A DNA stretch of 64,000 bases from Inmirania thermothiophila (GTDB lineage: Bacteria; Pseudomonadota; Gammaproteobacteria; DSM-100275): NCBI RefSeq assembly GCF_003751635.1, contig NZ_RJVI01000002.1, positions 979,986-1,043,985 of the forward strand, given 5' to 3'. A model generated the notes under the pieces. It made no database searches. It was not told the origin of the DNA and worked only from the letters and a program-made list of their open reading frames with translations. Made by a program: the position numbers and the translations under genes. Shown in pieces: positions 11,644 to 22,256 of this stretch (the first letter of the stretch is position 1; the number at the start of each line of letters is the position of its first letter).

Positions 11644-12342
11644 CTACGCCCCGCCCCCGATCCCCTCGCGCCCGCAGCGGCGGTTGGCCGGCACCGCCAC
11701 CTGGATCCGCCGCGGCAGCGGGAAGGCCATCGACTCCATGAGGGCCACGAAGGCCTCGCGGCTGCGTCCGGCGAGCCGGGGGTTGATGGCCTTCTCCTGG
11801 CCGATGCAGGAGACGCGCCGACCCTCGTAGTCGTGGGCCGGGTAGACCAGGGTCTCGTCCGGGAGCGTGAAGAGCTTGCCCACGATGCTGTCGTAGAGGG
11901 TGCCGGGATCGCCGTCCTGGAAGTCCGTGCGGCCGCAGCCGCCGATGAGGAGGGCGTCGCCGGTGAAGAGGCGGTCGCGCCAGAGGTAGCTGACGCAGCC
12001 GGCGGTGTGCCCCGGGGTCTCGAGGACCCGGATCACCTCGCCGCCGAAGCGGATCTCGTCGCCCTCGGCGAGCAGCCGGTCGGCGCAGGCCACCCCCGCG
12101 CGCTGCCCCACCGCGGTGGCGCAACCGGTGCGCGCCTGCAGCAGCGCGGCGGCGGTGACGTGGTCGGCATGGACGTGGGTGTCGAGGCTCCAGACCAGGC
12201 GCAGGCCCAGCCGCGCCAGCAGCGCGAGATCCCGCCCCGCCTGCTCGCGCACCGGGTCGATGAGGACGGCCTCGCCGGCCTCCCCCAGGAGATAGGTGTA
12301 GGTGCTGCTTTCGGGGTCGAAGAGCTGCCGGAAGACCGCCAC
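11644..12342 (-). CDS. ETHE1-like MBL-fold hydrolase (probable persulfide/sulfur dioxygenase)
   Basis: Metallo-beta-lactamase-fold protein of 232 residues. Its opening VFRQLFDPESSTYTYLL, the metal motif THVHADH (55-61), ETPGHTAG (His112), TGDAL (127-131) and GCGRTDFQ (136-142) match the ETHE1/persulfide dioxygenase family, which uses a mononuclear iron to oxidise glutathione persulfide to sulfite. PAHDY at 168-172 supplies another metal ligand. The start is GTG at 12342, 15 nt after the preceding small gene, so the two may be co-transcribed. A generic hydrolase or glyoxalase II role cannot be excluded. Confidence 0.82.
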   Translation of the reverse strand: MAVFRQLFDPESSTYTYLLGEAGEAVLIDPVREQAGRDLALLARLGLRLVWSLDTHVHADHVTAAALLQARTGCATAVGQRAGVACADRLLAEGDEIRFGGEVIRVLETPGHTAGCVSYLWRDRLFTGDALLIGGCGRTDFQDGDPGTLYDSIVGKLFTLPDETLVYPAHDYEGRRVSCIGQEKAINPRLAGRSREAFVALMESMAFPLPRRIQVAVPANRRCGREGIGGGA

Positions 12343-12357
12343 CCCCGCCCCCGCGGC

Positions 12358-12585
12358 TCAGGCCGTGCTGCTGCGCCGGTAGGCGCGCACCATCTCGGCC
12401 ATGCGGTCCTTGATGCGCAGCTTCTCCTTCTTCAGCCGATGCAGGGTGAGGTCGTCCATGGGCAGCGTGCCGAGCTCGGCCTCCCGGATCTGCGCCTTGA
12501 GGACGCGGTGCTGCTCGTGCAGCTCCCGGAACAGCCGGCTCTCCTCGAGAAGGGCCTCGACCACCTCCTGCTCGCTCTGCGTCAT
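12358..12585 (-). CDS. YdcH-like (DUF465) small coiled-coil protein
   Basis: A 75-residue, highly charged, entirely helical protein with the DUF465 pattern: an N-terminal helix (FRELHEQHRVLKAQI) and the conserved LHRLKKEKLRIKDRM core. The ATG at 12585 is chosen over one five codons upstream because GGAGGAG stands 6 nt before it; the upstream ATG actually lies in front of that site. The family is widespread in proteobacteria and of unknown function. It is followed 15 nt later by the ETHE1-like gene and is divergent from the exported protein at 12720. Confidence 0.88.
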   Translation of the reverse strand: MTQSEQEVVEALLEESRLFRELHEQHRVLKAQIREAELGTLPMDDLTLHRLKKEKLRIKDRMAEMVRAYRRSSTA

Positions 12586-12682
12586 CGTCGTCTCCTCCAT
12601 CCGCCTGAACCGTCGGCCCCCGCACTCACTCTAAAACCGTAGACCACGGCATCGCCCCCCGCAAGGCGGCCCGCGGGGGCGG

Positions 12683-12688
12683 TACAAT
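12683..12688 (+). promoter_or_regulatory. -10-like hexamer TACAAT
   Basis: TACAAT stands 32 nt upstream of the ATG at 12720 in the divergent region between that gene and the YdcH-like gene. No matching -35 is present at 16-18 bp. Confidence 0.35.
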
Positions 12689-12719
12689 GGCGGCGGGAGC
12701 GGCAGGGGAGACCCGGCAG

Positions 12720-13592
12720 ATGAAGAAGCGAAGGTTCCTGGCGGGGGCGGCGGCCCTCCTCCTCGCGGCCTCGACCGCCGCACCGCGCGCCGCCGACACC
12801 ACCCCCGAGGCGCAGCTCAAGGCCCGTGCCGCCCAGGTGGAGCGGCTCCTCGAGCGCTCCTCCGGGGCGCAGCGGGTCGAGGGGAGCGGCAACCCCCAGG
12901 CCCACGAGCTGCACGAGCAGGCCCGCGCCACCTACCGCGAGGCCATGCAGGCCCTGGAGGCGGGCGACTACGGCGGCGCCAACAAGCTCTTCTCGGAGGC
13001 CACGCGGACCATGTTCCAGGCCATCCGCCACGCCGACTCGGGCGCGCTCCTGGCAGAGAAGCAGCGGCGGGACTACGAGGCGCGGCACAAGAGCGTGGAG
13101 GCCCTGCTCGAGGCCCACGACCGCGTCGCCGAGGAGAAGAAGGTCGGGAAGGCGGCCAGGGAGGTCCACGACGAGGTCGCCCGCCTCGTGGGGGAGGCCG
13201 ATGCGACCTTCCGGGCGGGCCGGCTCGAGGAGGCCCGGGCCCTTCTGGACCGGGCGTACATCACCACCAAGATGGCGATCCAGCGCATGCGCGAGGGCGA
13301 CACCCTGACCCGCTCGCTGAACTTCGCCACCAAGGAGGACGAGTACAAGTACGAGCTCGACCGCAACGACAGCCACAAGATGCTCGTCAACCTGCTCCTC
13401 CAGGAGAAGAAGGACAACCCGTACACGGCCCAGATGGTGGCGCGGTTCTCGGCGCAGGCCGAGGCCCTGCGGCGCGAGGCCGAGGAGCAGGCCGCGGCGG
13501 GCGACTTCGAGGCCGCGGTGAAGAGCCTCGAGGAGTCCACCAAGCGCTACATCCGCGCCATCCGCAGCGCCGGGATCTTCATCCCGGGCTGA
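12720..13592 (+). CDS. Exported helical protein of unknown function
   Basis: A 290-residue protein that I do not recognise. The ATG at 12720 opens a signal peptide (MKKRRFLAGAAALLLAASTAAPRAA), and GGGGAG lies 8-9 nt upstream. The mature part is almost all charged helix, with two similar units that resemble TPR hairpins: YREAMQALEAGDYGGANKLF near residue 75 and AAAGDFEAAVKSLEEST near 260. A periplasmic protein-protein interaction role is plausible. It stands alone between the divergent YdcH-like gene and the pdh operon. Confidence 0.75.
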   Translation: MKKRRFLAGAAALLLAASTAAPRAADTTPEAQLKARAAQVERLLERSSGAQRVEGSGNPQAHELHEQARATYREAMQALEAGDYGGANKLFSEATRTMFQAIRHADSGALLAEKQRRDYEARHKSVEALLEAHDRVAEEKKVGKAAREVHDEVARLVGEADATFRAGRLEEARALLDRAYITTKMAIQRMREGDTLTRSLNFATKEDEYKYELDRNDSHKMLVNLLLQEKKDNPYTAQMVARFSAQAEALRREAEEQAAAGDFEAAVKSLEESTKRYIRAIRSAGIFIPG

Positions 13593-13682
13593 GCCGCGGA
13601 CGGCGGCGCGGAACGACCGCGCGCGCCGGCCGGTCTATAGGGGCAGGCCCGAAGGCCCGTTCCGAGGCCGAAGGGAGGCCCC

Positions 13683-14759
13683 ATGCGCGAGACCGTCGCC
13701 CGCTTCGCCGTCGCCTACCGGCGCCACCTCCACCCCGACGGCCGCCTCGACGACGACGCCCCCGCCTTCGCCCGCGACCCCGCCCGCCTGATCCCGCTCT
13801 ACCGGGCCATGGTGCGCGCCCGCACCTTCGACGCCAAGGCGGTGGCGCTGCAGCGCACGGGCCAGCTCGGCACCTACGCCTCCGCCCTCGGCCAGGAGGC
13901 CATCGGCGTCGCCGTCGGCAGCGCCATGCGCCCCGAGGACGTGCTCCTGCCCTCCTACCGGGAGCACGCCGCGCAGCTGCTCCGCGGCGTCACCATGACC
14001 GAGCTCCTGCTCTACTGGGGCGGCGACGAACGCGGTAGCGACTTCGCGGGCCCGCGCGAGGACTTCCCGGTCTGCATCCCGGTGGCGACCCACGCCTGCC
14101 ACGCCGTCGGCGTCGCCTACGCCTTCCGGCTGCGCGGGGAGGCGCGGGTGGCGGTGGCGGTGATGGGCGACGGCGCCACCTCCAAGGGCGACTTCTACGA
14201 GGCCCTCAACGCCGCCGGGGTCTGGCGCCTGCCCCTGGTGGTGGTGGTCAACAACAACCAGTGGGCGATCTCGGTCCCGCGCAGCCGCCAGAGCGCCGCC
14301 GAGACCCTGGCCCAGAAGGCCGTCGCCGCCGGCATCCACGGCGAGCAGGTGGACGGCAACGACGTCGTCGCCCTGCGCGCCGCGCTGGACGAGGCCCTCG
14401 GCCGCGCCCGCGCGGGCGAGGGGCCGAGCCTCGTCGAGGCCCTCACCTACCGCCTCGGCGACCACACCACCGCCGACGACGCGAGCCGCTACCGCGACGA
14501 CGACGAGGTGCGCCGGCGCTGGGCCGAGGAGCCGGCGGCCCGGCTGCGAAGCCACCTGGTGGCGGTGGGCGCCTGGGGCAAGGCCGACGAGGAGGCGCTG
14601 CTCGCCGAGGCCCGCGCCGAGGTGGAGCAGGCGGTGGCGGCCTATCTCGCCACCCCGCCGCCGGCGCCCGAGGCCATGTTCGACCACCTCCACGCGGAGC
14701 TTCCCGCGGCCCTCGCACGGCAGCGGGCGGAGGTGGCGGGGAGGGGCGGCCATGGCTGA
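13683..14759 (+). CDS. pdhA: Pyruvate dehydrogenase E1 component, alpha subunit
   Basis: Thiamine-diphosphate-dependent subunit (358 residues) of the heterotetrameric E1 that decarboxylates pyruvate and acetylates lipoyl-E2. The ThDP motif GDGATSKGDFYEALN starts at residue 162 and closes with NNN at 190-192. RARTFDAKAVALQRTGQLG is the usual substrate-channel helix, and YRLGDHTTADDASRYR is the phosphorylation-loop equivalent. GGGAGG precedes the ATG. It overlaps pdhB by 8 nt. A branched-chain 2-oxoacid or acetoin specificity is possible, but no such partner genes are nearby. Confidence 0.9.
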   Translation: MRETVARFAVAYRRHLHPDGRLDDDAPAFARDPARLIPLYRAMVRARTFDAKAVALQRTGQLGTYASALGQEAIGVAVGSAMRPEDVLLPSYREHAAQLLRGVTMTELLLYWGGDERGSDFAGPREDFPVCIPVATHACHAVGVAYAFRLRGEARVAVAVMGDGATSKGDFYEALNAAGVWRLPLVVVVNNNQWAISVPRSRQSAAETLAQKAVAAGIHGEQVDGNDVVALRAALDEALGRARAGEGPSLVEALTYRLGDHTTADDASRYRDDDEVRRRWAEEPAARLRSHLVAVGAWGKADEEALLAEARAEVEQAVAAYLATPPPAPEAMFDHLHAELPAALARQRAEVAGRGGHG

Positions 14760-15732
14760 GCTGACCCTGGTGGAGGCCGTCAACCGGGCGCTCGCCCGCG
14801 CCCTCGAGGAGGACCCGTCGGTGGTGGTCCTGGGCGAGGACGTGGGCGCCAACGGCGGGGTCTTCCGCGCCACCGAGGGCCTGCAGGCCCGCTTCGGCCC
14901 CGAGCGCGTCATCGACACCCCGCTCGCCGAGACCCTGATCGCGGGCATGGCGGTGGGCATGGCCGCGCAGGGCCTGCGCCCGGTGGCCGAGATCCAGTTC
15001 ATGGGCTTCATCTACCCCACCATCGACCACGTCCTCAACCACGCCGCGCGCCTGCGCAACCGCACCCGCGGGCGCCTCACCTGCCCCATGGTCCTGCGCG
15101 CCCCCTACGGCGGCGGCATCCACGCCCCCGAGCACCACTCCGAGAGCACCGAGGCGCTCTTCGCCCACATCCCGGGCCTGCGGGTGGTGATCCCGTCGTC
15201 GCCGGCGCGGGCCTACGGCCTGCTGCTGGCCGCCATCCGCGACCCCGACCCGGTGGTCTTCCTCGAGCCCAAGCGCATCTACCGGATGATGCGCGAGGAG
15301 GTGGACGAGGGGGCCGGGACCCTGCCGCTGGACACCGCCTTCGTCCTGCGCGAGGGCACGGACCTCACCCTGGTCTCCTGGGGGGCGATGCTGGTGGAGA
15401 CCCTGGCCGCGGCGGAGGTCCTGGCCGAGGAGGGGGTCTCCGCCGAGGTCCTCGACCTGGCCACCCTCAAGCCCATGGACACGGAGACGCTGCTCGCCTC
15501 GGTGGCCCGCACCGGGCGCTGCGTCGTCGTCCACGAGGCGGCGCGCACCGGCGGCGTCGGCGCCGAGGTGGCGGCGGTGCTCGCCGAGGAGGGGCTGACC
15601 TCGCTCCTTGCGCCGGTGCTGCGGGTGACCGGCTACGACACCGTCATGCCCCTGCCGCGGCTCGAGCGCGCCTACCTGCCCGACACCGCGCGCATCGTCG
15701 AGGCCGCGCGCCGCATCCTGGAGTACGCCTGA
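14752..15732 (+). CDS. pdhB: Pyruvate dehydrogenase E1 component, beta subunit
   Basis: Beta partner of E1 (326 residues). It opens ELTLVEAVNRALARALEED and contains the conserved VLGEDVGANGGVFRAT segment and the PLAETLIAGMAVGMA block, which contribute to the ThDP site at the interface. The C-terminal transketolase domain includes VVHEAARTGGVGAEVAA. The start lies inside the end of pdhA and the stop shares one base with the pdhC start (TGATG at 15730-15734), so the three subunits are translationally linked. Confidence 0.92.
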   Translation: MAELTLVEAVNRALARALEEDPSVVVLGEDVGANGGVFRATEGLQARFGPERVIDTPLAETLIAGMAVGMAAQGLRPVAEIQFMGFIYPTIDHVLNHAARLRNRTRGRLTCPMVLRAPYGGGIHAPEHHSESTEALFAHIPGLRVVIPSSPARAYGLLLAAIRDPDPVVFLEPKRIYRMMREEVDEGAGTLPLDTAFVLREGTDLTLVSWGAMLVETLAAAEVLAEEGVSAEVLDLATLKPMDTETLLASVARTGRCVVVHEAARTGGVGAEVAAVLAEEGLTSLLAPVLRVTGYDTVMPLPRLERAYLPDTARIVEAARRILEYA

Positions 15733-16847
15733 TGCAGATCTTCAAGCTGCCCGATCTGGGCGAGGGCCTCGCCGAGGCCGAGATCGTGGCCTGGCACGTG
15801 GCGCCCGGCGACCGCGTCGTCGCCGACCAGCCGCTGGTCTCGGTGGAGACCGCCAAGGCCATCGTCGAGATCCCGGCGCCGCAGAGCGGCACCGTGGTCC
15901 GCCTCTACGCCGAGCCCGGCGACGTGGTCCACGTTGGCGACCCCCTGGTGGAGTTCGGCGAGGGCGGGCGCGAGGACGCCGGCGCCGTGGTGGGCGAGGT
16001 GGCCAAGGCGCCCCCGGCGGCGGCCGCCCCGCCGCCGCGGCCCGCCCCCCCGGCCGCGCGCCCGAGCCCCGCCGGGGTGCGCGCGACCCCGGCGGTGCGG
16101 GCCCTCGCCCAGCGCCTCGGCGTCGACCTCGCGATGGTCAAGCCCACCGGCCCCGACGGGATGATCACCGCCGCCGACGTGCAGCGCGCCGCTCGCGCCC
16201 TGGAGGAGGCCGGCCCGCCGGAGCCGCTGCGCGGGGTGCGCCGGGCGATGGCGCGCAACATGGCCCAGGCCCACGCCGAGGTGGCCGCGGTCACGGTGGT
16301 GGACGACGCCGACATCGAGGCGTGGGAGGACGGCCAGGACGTGACCCTGCGCCTCGTCCGCGCCATCGTCGCCGGCTGCCGCGCCGAGCCCGGCCTCAAC
16401 GCCTGGTACGACGGCCACGCGATGACCCGGCGCGTGGTGGAGGCGATCCATCTCGCGATCGCCGTCGACACCCCCGACGGGCTGTTCACGCCGGTGCTGC
16501 GCGACGTCGCCGGGCGCAGCCCCGAGGACCTGCGCGCGGCCCTCGACCGCATCAAGGCCGACGTGCGGACGCGGCAGGTCCCGCCGGAGGAGATGCGCGG
16601 CTACACCTTCACGCTGTCCAACTTCGGCACCATCGCCGGCCGCTATGCCGACCCCGTGGTGGTGCCGCCGACGGTGGCCATCCTCGGCGCCGGGCGGCTG
16701 CGGCGCGAGGTGGTGGCCACCGACGAGGGCCCGGCCATCCACCGCGTGCTGCCGCTGTCGCTCTCCTTCGACCACCGCTGCGTCACCGGCGGGGAGGCGG
16801 CGCGCTTCCTGCGCGCGGTGATGGACGACCTGGCGAAGCCGCACTAG
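15732..16847 (+). CDS. pdhC: Dihydrolipoamide acetyltransferase, E2 component
   Basis: E2 core (371 residues) that transfers the acetyl group to CoA. Order: one lipoyl domain with the lipoylated Lys42 in ETAKA, a Pro/Ala-rich linker, a peripheral-subunit-binding domain (ATPAVRALAQRLGVDL, about 117-155), and the acyltransferase domain. The active-site motif normally written H-x3-D-G reads DHRCVTGG here, so His348 is kept but Asp is replaced by Thr352. This could mark a subfamily variant or a change in mechanism. No dihydrolipoamide dehydrogenase (E3) gene follows, so E3 must be supplied from elsewhere. Confidence 0.9.
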   Translation: MQIFKLPDLGEGLAEAEIVAWHVAPGDRVVADQPLVSVETAKAIVEIPAPQSGTVVRLYAEPGDVVHVGDPLVEFGEGGREDAGAVVGEVAKAPPAAAAPPPRPAPPAARPSPAGVRATPAVRALAQRLGVDLAMVKPTGPDGMITAADVQRAARALEEAGPPEPLRGVRRAMARNMAQAHAEVAAVTVVDDADIEAWEDGQDVTLRLVRAIVAGCRAEPGLNAWYDGHAMTRRVVEAIHLAIAVDTPDGLFTPVLRDVAGRSPEDLRAALDRIKADVRTRQVPPEEMRGYTFTLSNFGTIAGRYADPVVVPPTVAILGAGRLRREVVATDEGPAIHRVLPLSLSFDHRCVTGGEAARFLRAVMDDLAKPH

Positions 16848-16892
16848 GGCTCGCTTGCGCGGGCGGCGGGGGCGCGCTAACGTGCCCGCCCC

Positions 16893-17771
16893 ATGCTCGC
16901 CCTGCGCATCCTCGAGATCGTCTTCCCCCTCTTCGCCATCGTCGGCGCGGGCTATCTCTACGGGCGCCTCAAGCGCCCGGACATGACCTTCGCCAACCAG
17001 CTCAACATGGACGTCTTCGTGCCGGCGCTGCTCTTCGGCGTCCTCGCCGGCAAGGACTTCGACCCCGGCGCCTACGGCCCCCTCGCCCTCGGGGGGTTCG
17101 CGGTGGTGCTGGGCTCGGGGCTGCTGGCGCTGCCGGTGGCGCGGCTCCTCGGCTACGCGCCGCGCACCTTCGTGCCGCCGATGATGTTCTCCAACTCCGG
17201 CAACATGGGGCTGCCGCTGGCGGTGTTCGCCTTCGGCGAGCAGGCCCTGCCGGCGGCGGTGGTGCTCTTCATCATCGAGAACGGGCTGCACTTCACCCTG
17301 GGCACCTGGATCATGGACCATCGCGCCCACTGGCTCGCGGTGCTGCGCATGCCCATCGTCGTCGCCACCCTCGCCGGCATCGCCTTCAGCCTCACGGGCC
17401 TGACCCTGCCGCCGGTGCTCGCGGTGCCCATCGACATGCTGGGCCAGGTCTGCATCCCGCTGCTGCTCTTCGCCCTCGGCGTGCGCCTGATCGACGTCGA
17501 CCTGACCCACTGGCGGACGGGCCTCGTGGGCGCGGTGGTGTGCCCGGCGACGGGGCTCGCCGTCGCCCTCGCGGTGCGCCCCCTGCTCCACCTGCCGCCC
17601 CTGCAGGAGGCGCAGCTGCTCCTCTTCGGCGCGCTGCCGCCGGCGGTCCTCAACTACATCGTCGCCGAGCGCTACCGCCAGGAGCCCGCCAAGGTGGCCT
17701 CCATCGTCATGCTGGGCAACCTCGGCGCCTTCGTCACCATTCCCGCGGTGCTCGCCTTCGTCCTGCCCTGA
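16893..17771 (+). CDS. AEC-family membrane transporter
   Basis: A 292-residue integral membrane protein with about ten hydrophobic segments. The N-terminal VFPLFAIVGAGYLYGRLKRPD and the central MMFSNSGNMGLPLAVFAFG motif are characteristic of the auxin-efflux-carrier (AEC) family, whose bacterial members move organic acids such as malate or malonate. A weak but correctly spaced hexamer pair (TTGCGC at 16855-16860, TAACGT at 16878-16883, 17 bp) precedes the ATG. It lies between pdhC and acnA, which suits a carboxylate substrate, but specificity cannot be read from the sequence. A second AEC gene is at 57460. Confidence 0.85.
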   Translation: MLALRILEIVFPLFAIVGAGYLYGRLKRPDMTFANQLNMDVFVPALLFGVLAGKDFDPGAYGPLALGGFAVVLGSGLLALPVARLLGYAPRTFVPPMMFSNSGNMGLPLAVFAFGEQALPAAVVLFIIENGLHFTLGTWIMDHRAHWLAVLRMPIVVATLAGIAFSLTGLTLPPVLAVPIDMLGQVCIPLLLFALGVRLIDVDLTHWRTGLVGAVVCPATGLAVALAVRPLLHLPPLQEAQLLLFGALPPAVLNYIVAERYRQEPAKVASIVMLGNLGAFVTIPAVLAFVLP

Positions 17772-17835
17772 GCTGGCCGCGCCGCCGCCGCGGTCCTAGA
17801 CTGAGGGCAGCGATCCAGCCACGGGAGGCACACCC

Positions 17836-20514
<2,679 letters not shown>

Positions 20515-20526
20515 GGGGCGGGGCGG

Positions 20527-21003
20527 TCAGCGCAGCGGCACCAGCAGCACCGGCACCCGCGCGCGCTGGCTCACCCGGTGGGCGGTGGAGCCCACCAGCA
20601 CCTCGCCCAGGGTGGAGCGGCCGTGGCTGCCGAGCACGATGAGGTCCGCGCCCGTCTCCTCGGCGAGGGCGAGGATCACGGCGGCAGGCCGCCCCTCGGC
20701 GACCCGCGCCGCCAGCGGCGCGGGGCTGCGCCCGCCGAGGTCGCGGGCGACGACGCGGGCGGCCATGGCCTCGAGCTCGCCGCGGATGCGCGCGAGCCCC
20801 TCCTCCCAGATCCGGCGGCGGGTCTCGTGGGGGATGTGCTCCTCCACCAGGGCCTCGGCGAACCCGCTCGCCGCCTCCACCACGTGCAGCACCGTCAGCG
20901 CCGCCCCGTAGCGCAGGGCGAGCCCCGCCGCATGGGCGACCACGGGCTCGCCGTGCTCGCCCACCTCCACCGCGCAGAGGACCTTGCGATACTCCGGCAT
21001 CAT
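20527..21003 (-). CDS. Universal stress protein, UspA family
   Basis: Single-domain UspA protein of 158 residues. It opens YRKVLCAVEVGEHGEPVV and carries the ATP-binding signature GSHGRSTLGEVLVGST near its C-terminus (G-2x-G-9x-G-S/T), so it is predicted to bind nucleotide. Two adjacent ATGs (21003 and 21000) are possible; GGAG lies 8 nt before the first. It faces acnA tail to tail. The target of the stress protein is unknown; another UspA gene is at 38781. Confidence 0.88.
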   Translation of the reverse strand: MMPEYRKVLCAVEVGEHGEPVVAHAAGLALRYGAALTVLHVVEAASGFAEALVEEHIPHETRRRIWEEGLARIRGELEAMAARVVARDLGGRSPAPLAARVAEGRPAAVILALAEETGADLIVLGSHGRSTLGEVLVGSTAHRVSQRARVPVLLVPLR

Positions 21004-21120
21004 CACCCTCGCTCCACCACGTCCACCGCCCCCCCCATCATGGACCCTCCCGCGGCGCTCCGCCACCCGCCGCTGGGGCGCCCCTTGCGCCGCGGTGCCG
21101 CATCTGCGATCGTTCCCGTG

Positions 21121-21471
21121 ATGCGCGCGTCCGCCGCAGCCCTCGTCCTCGCCGCCGCCGCCTCGGCGGCCGCACCGCCGCCCGGGCACCCGACCCCGGA
21201 CGAGGCCTCCGGGCTGCTGGGCATCCCCGATCCGGTCGCCCTGCCCTACCGCGGGCGCGTGCTCGAGCACATCCCCAGCAACCGCTACCTCTACCTGCGG
21301 GTGGAGACGGCGGGCCGCGAGCTCTGGCTCGCCGCCCCGCGTACGGCGCTGCCCGATCACGGGCGCATCCGCTTCGGACCCGGCGTGCTCATGCGGAACT
21401 TCCACAGCCGCCGCCTGGACCGCACCTTCCCCGAGATCCTCTTCGTCCGCCGCGTCGCCCCCGATCCCTGA
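21121..21471 (+). CDS. NrfJ-like small exported OB-fold protein
   Basis: A 116-residue protein with a signal peptide (MRASAAALVLAAAASAAAPP). The mature part follows the pattern GRVLEHIPSNRYLYLRVE...ELWLAAP...FGPGVLMRNFHS...LDRTF.EILFV, which matches the NrfJ-related family found with periplasmic cytochrome systems. It contains no heme motif. The role of NrfJ is poorly defined; binding to a redox partner in the periplasm is the usual guess. No nrf genes lie nearby. The start is set by the signal peptide, as no clear ribosome site is present. Confidence 0.7.
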   Translation: MRASAAALVLAAAASAAAPPPGHPTPDEASGLLGIPDPVALPYRGRVLEHIPSNRYLYLRVETAGRELWLAAPRTALPDHGRIRFGPGVLMRNFHSRRLDRTFPEILFVRRVAPDP

Positions 21472-21497
21472 GCGGCGCCCAGGCCGCCCCCGGGACC

Positions 21498-22256
21498 ATG
21501 GACATCCTCACCGCACGGACCCTCGAGACGCTGCTCTATCCGCCCGCAGGGCCGCTGCTGCTGGCGCTCGCGGCGCTCGCCCTGCGCGGCCGCCTGCGCA
21601 GGCTCCTGGTGGGGCTTGCGCTGGCCGCGCTCTGGCTCGGCGCCACGCCGTGGCTTGCGCGCCTCGTCACGGCGCCCCTGGAGCGCGATCCGGCCCTTGA
21701 TGCGGCCGCGGTGCGGGCGCGGGGGGCGCAGGCCATCGTCGTCCTCGCCTACACGCGCTATCCCGACGCCCCCGAGTACGGCGGCGACACCTCCGGGGCC
21801 GGGGAGCTCGTGCGCCTCCGCTGGGCGGCGAGGCTGCAGCGGGAGACGGGCCTGCCGCTGGCGGTGATCGGCGGCGATCCCCTCGGCACGGGCACCGCCG
21901 AGGCGGAGATCATGACCCGGGTGCTCGCGCGCGACTTCGGTGTCGCCGTGCGCTGGGCCGACGGGCGCAGCCGCCACACCTTCGACAACGCCCGCTACGC
22001 CGCCGCCCTGCTCCTGCCCGAGGGGGTGCGCCGCATCGCCCTCGTCACCCACGCCTGGCACATGCCACGGGCCGTGCAGGCCTTCCGCGCGGCGGGCTTC
22101 GAGGTGATCCCCTCACCCACGGGCTTCACCACCGCCGACCCCACCACCCGCGGCTGGCGCGCCCTGCTTCCGAACGCGGACGCCCTCGTGCAGACCCGAC
22201 GCGCCCTGCACGAGTGGATCGGGCGCGCGGTCTACGCCCTCGGCCTGCGCCCCTGA
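21498..22256 (+). CDS. YdcF/ElyC-like DUF218 envelope protein
   Basis: A 252-residue protein with two N-terminal membrane helices (about residues 16-30 and 36-52) and a DUF218 domain: AIVVLAYTRYPDAPEYGG, the basic pocket LPLAVIGGDPLGTGTAEAE, SRHTFDNARYAA and VTHAWHMPRAVQAFRAAG. E. coli ElyC and SanA of this family affect lipid-carrier use and envelope integrity. In place of the common VVLGGG the first strand reads VVLAYT. Its 3' end is overlapped on the other strand by the tail of the fibro-slime gene. Confidence 0.83.
   Translation: MDILTARTLETLLYPPAGPLLLALAALALRGRLRRLLVGLALAALWLGATPWLARLVTAPLERDPALDAAAVRARGAQAIVVLAYTRYPDAPEYGGDTSGAGELVRLRWAARLQRETGLPLAVIGGDPLGTGTAEAEIMTRVLARDFGVAVRWADGRSRHTFDNARYAAALLLPEGVRRIALVTHAWHMPRAVQAFRAAGFEVIPSPTGFTTADPTTRGWRALLPNADALVQTRRALHEWIGRAVYALGLRP

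Noticed and set aside
12683-12720. A complete sigma-70 promoter for the exported helical protein
   Set aside because: TACAAT is present, but no -35 is at a usable distance; only the -10 is reported.
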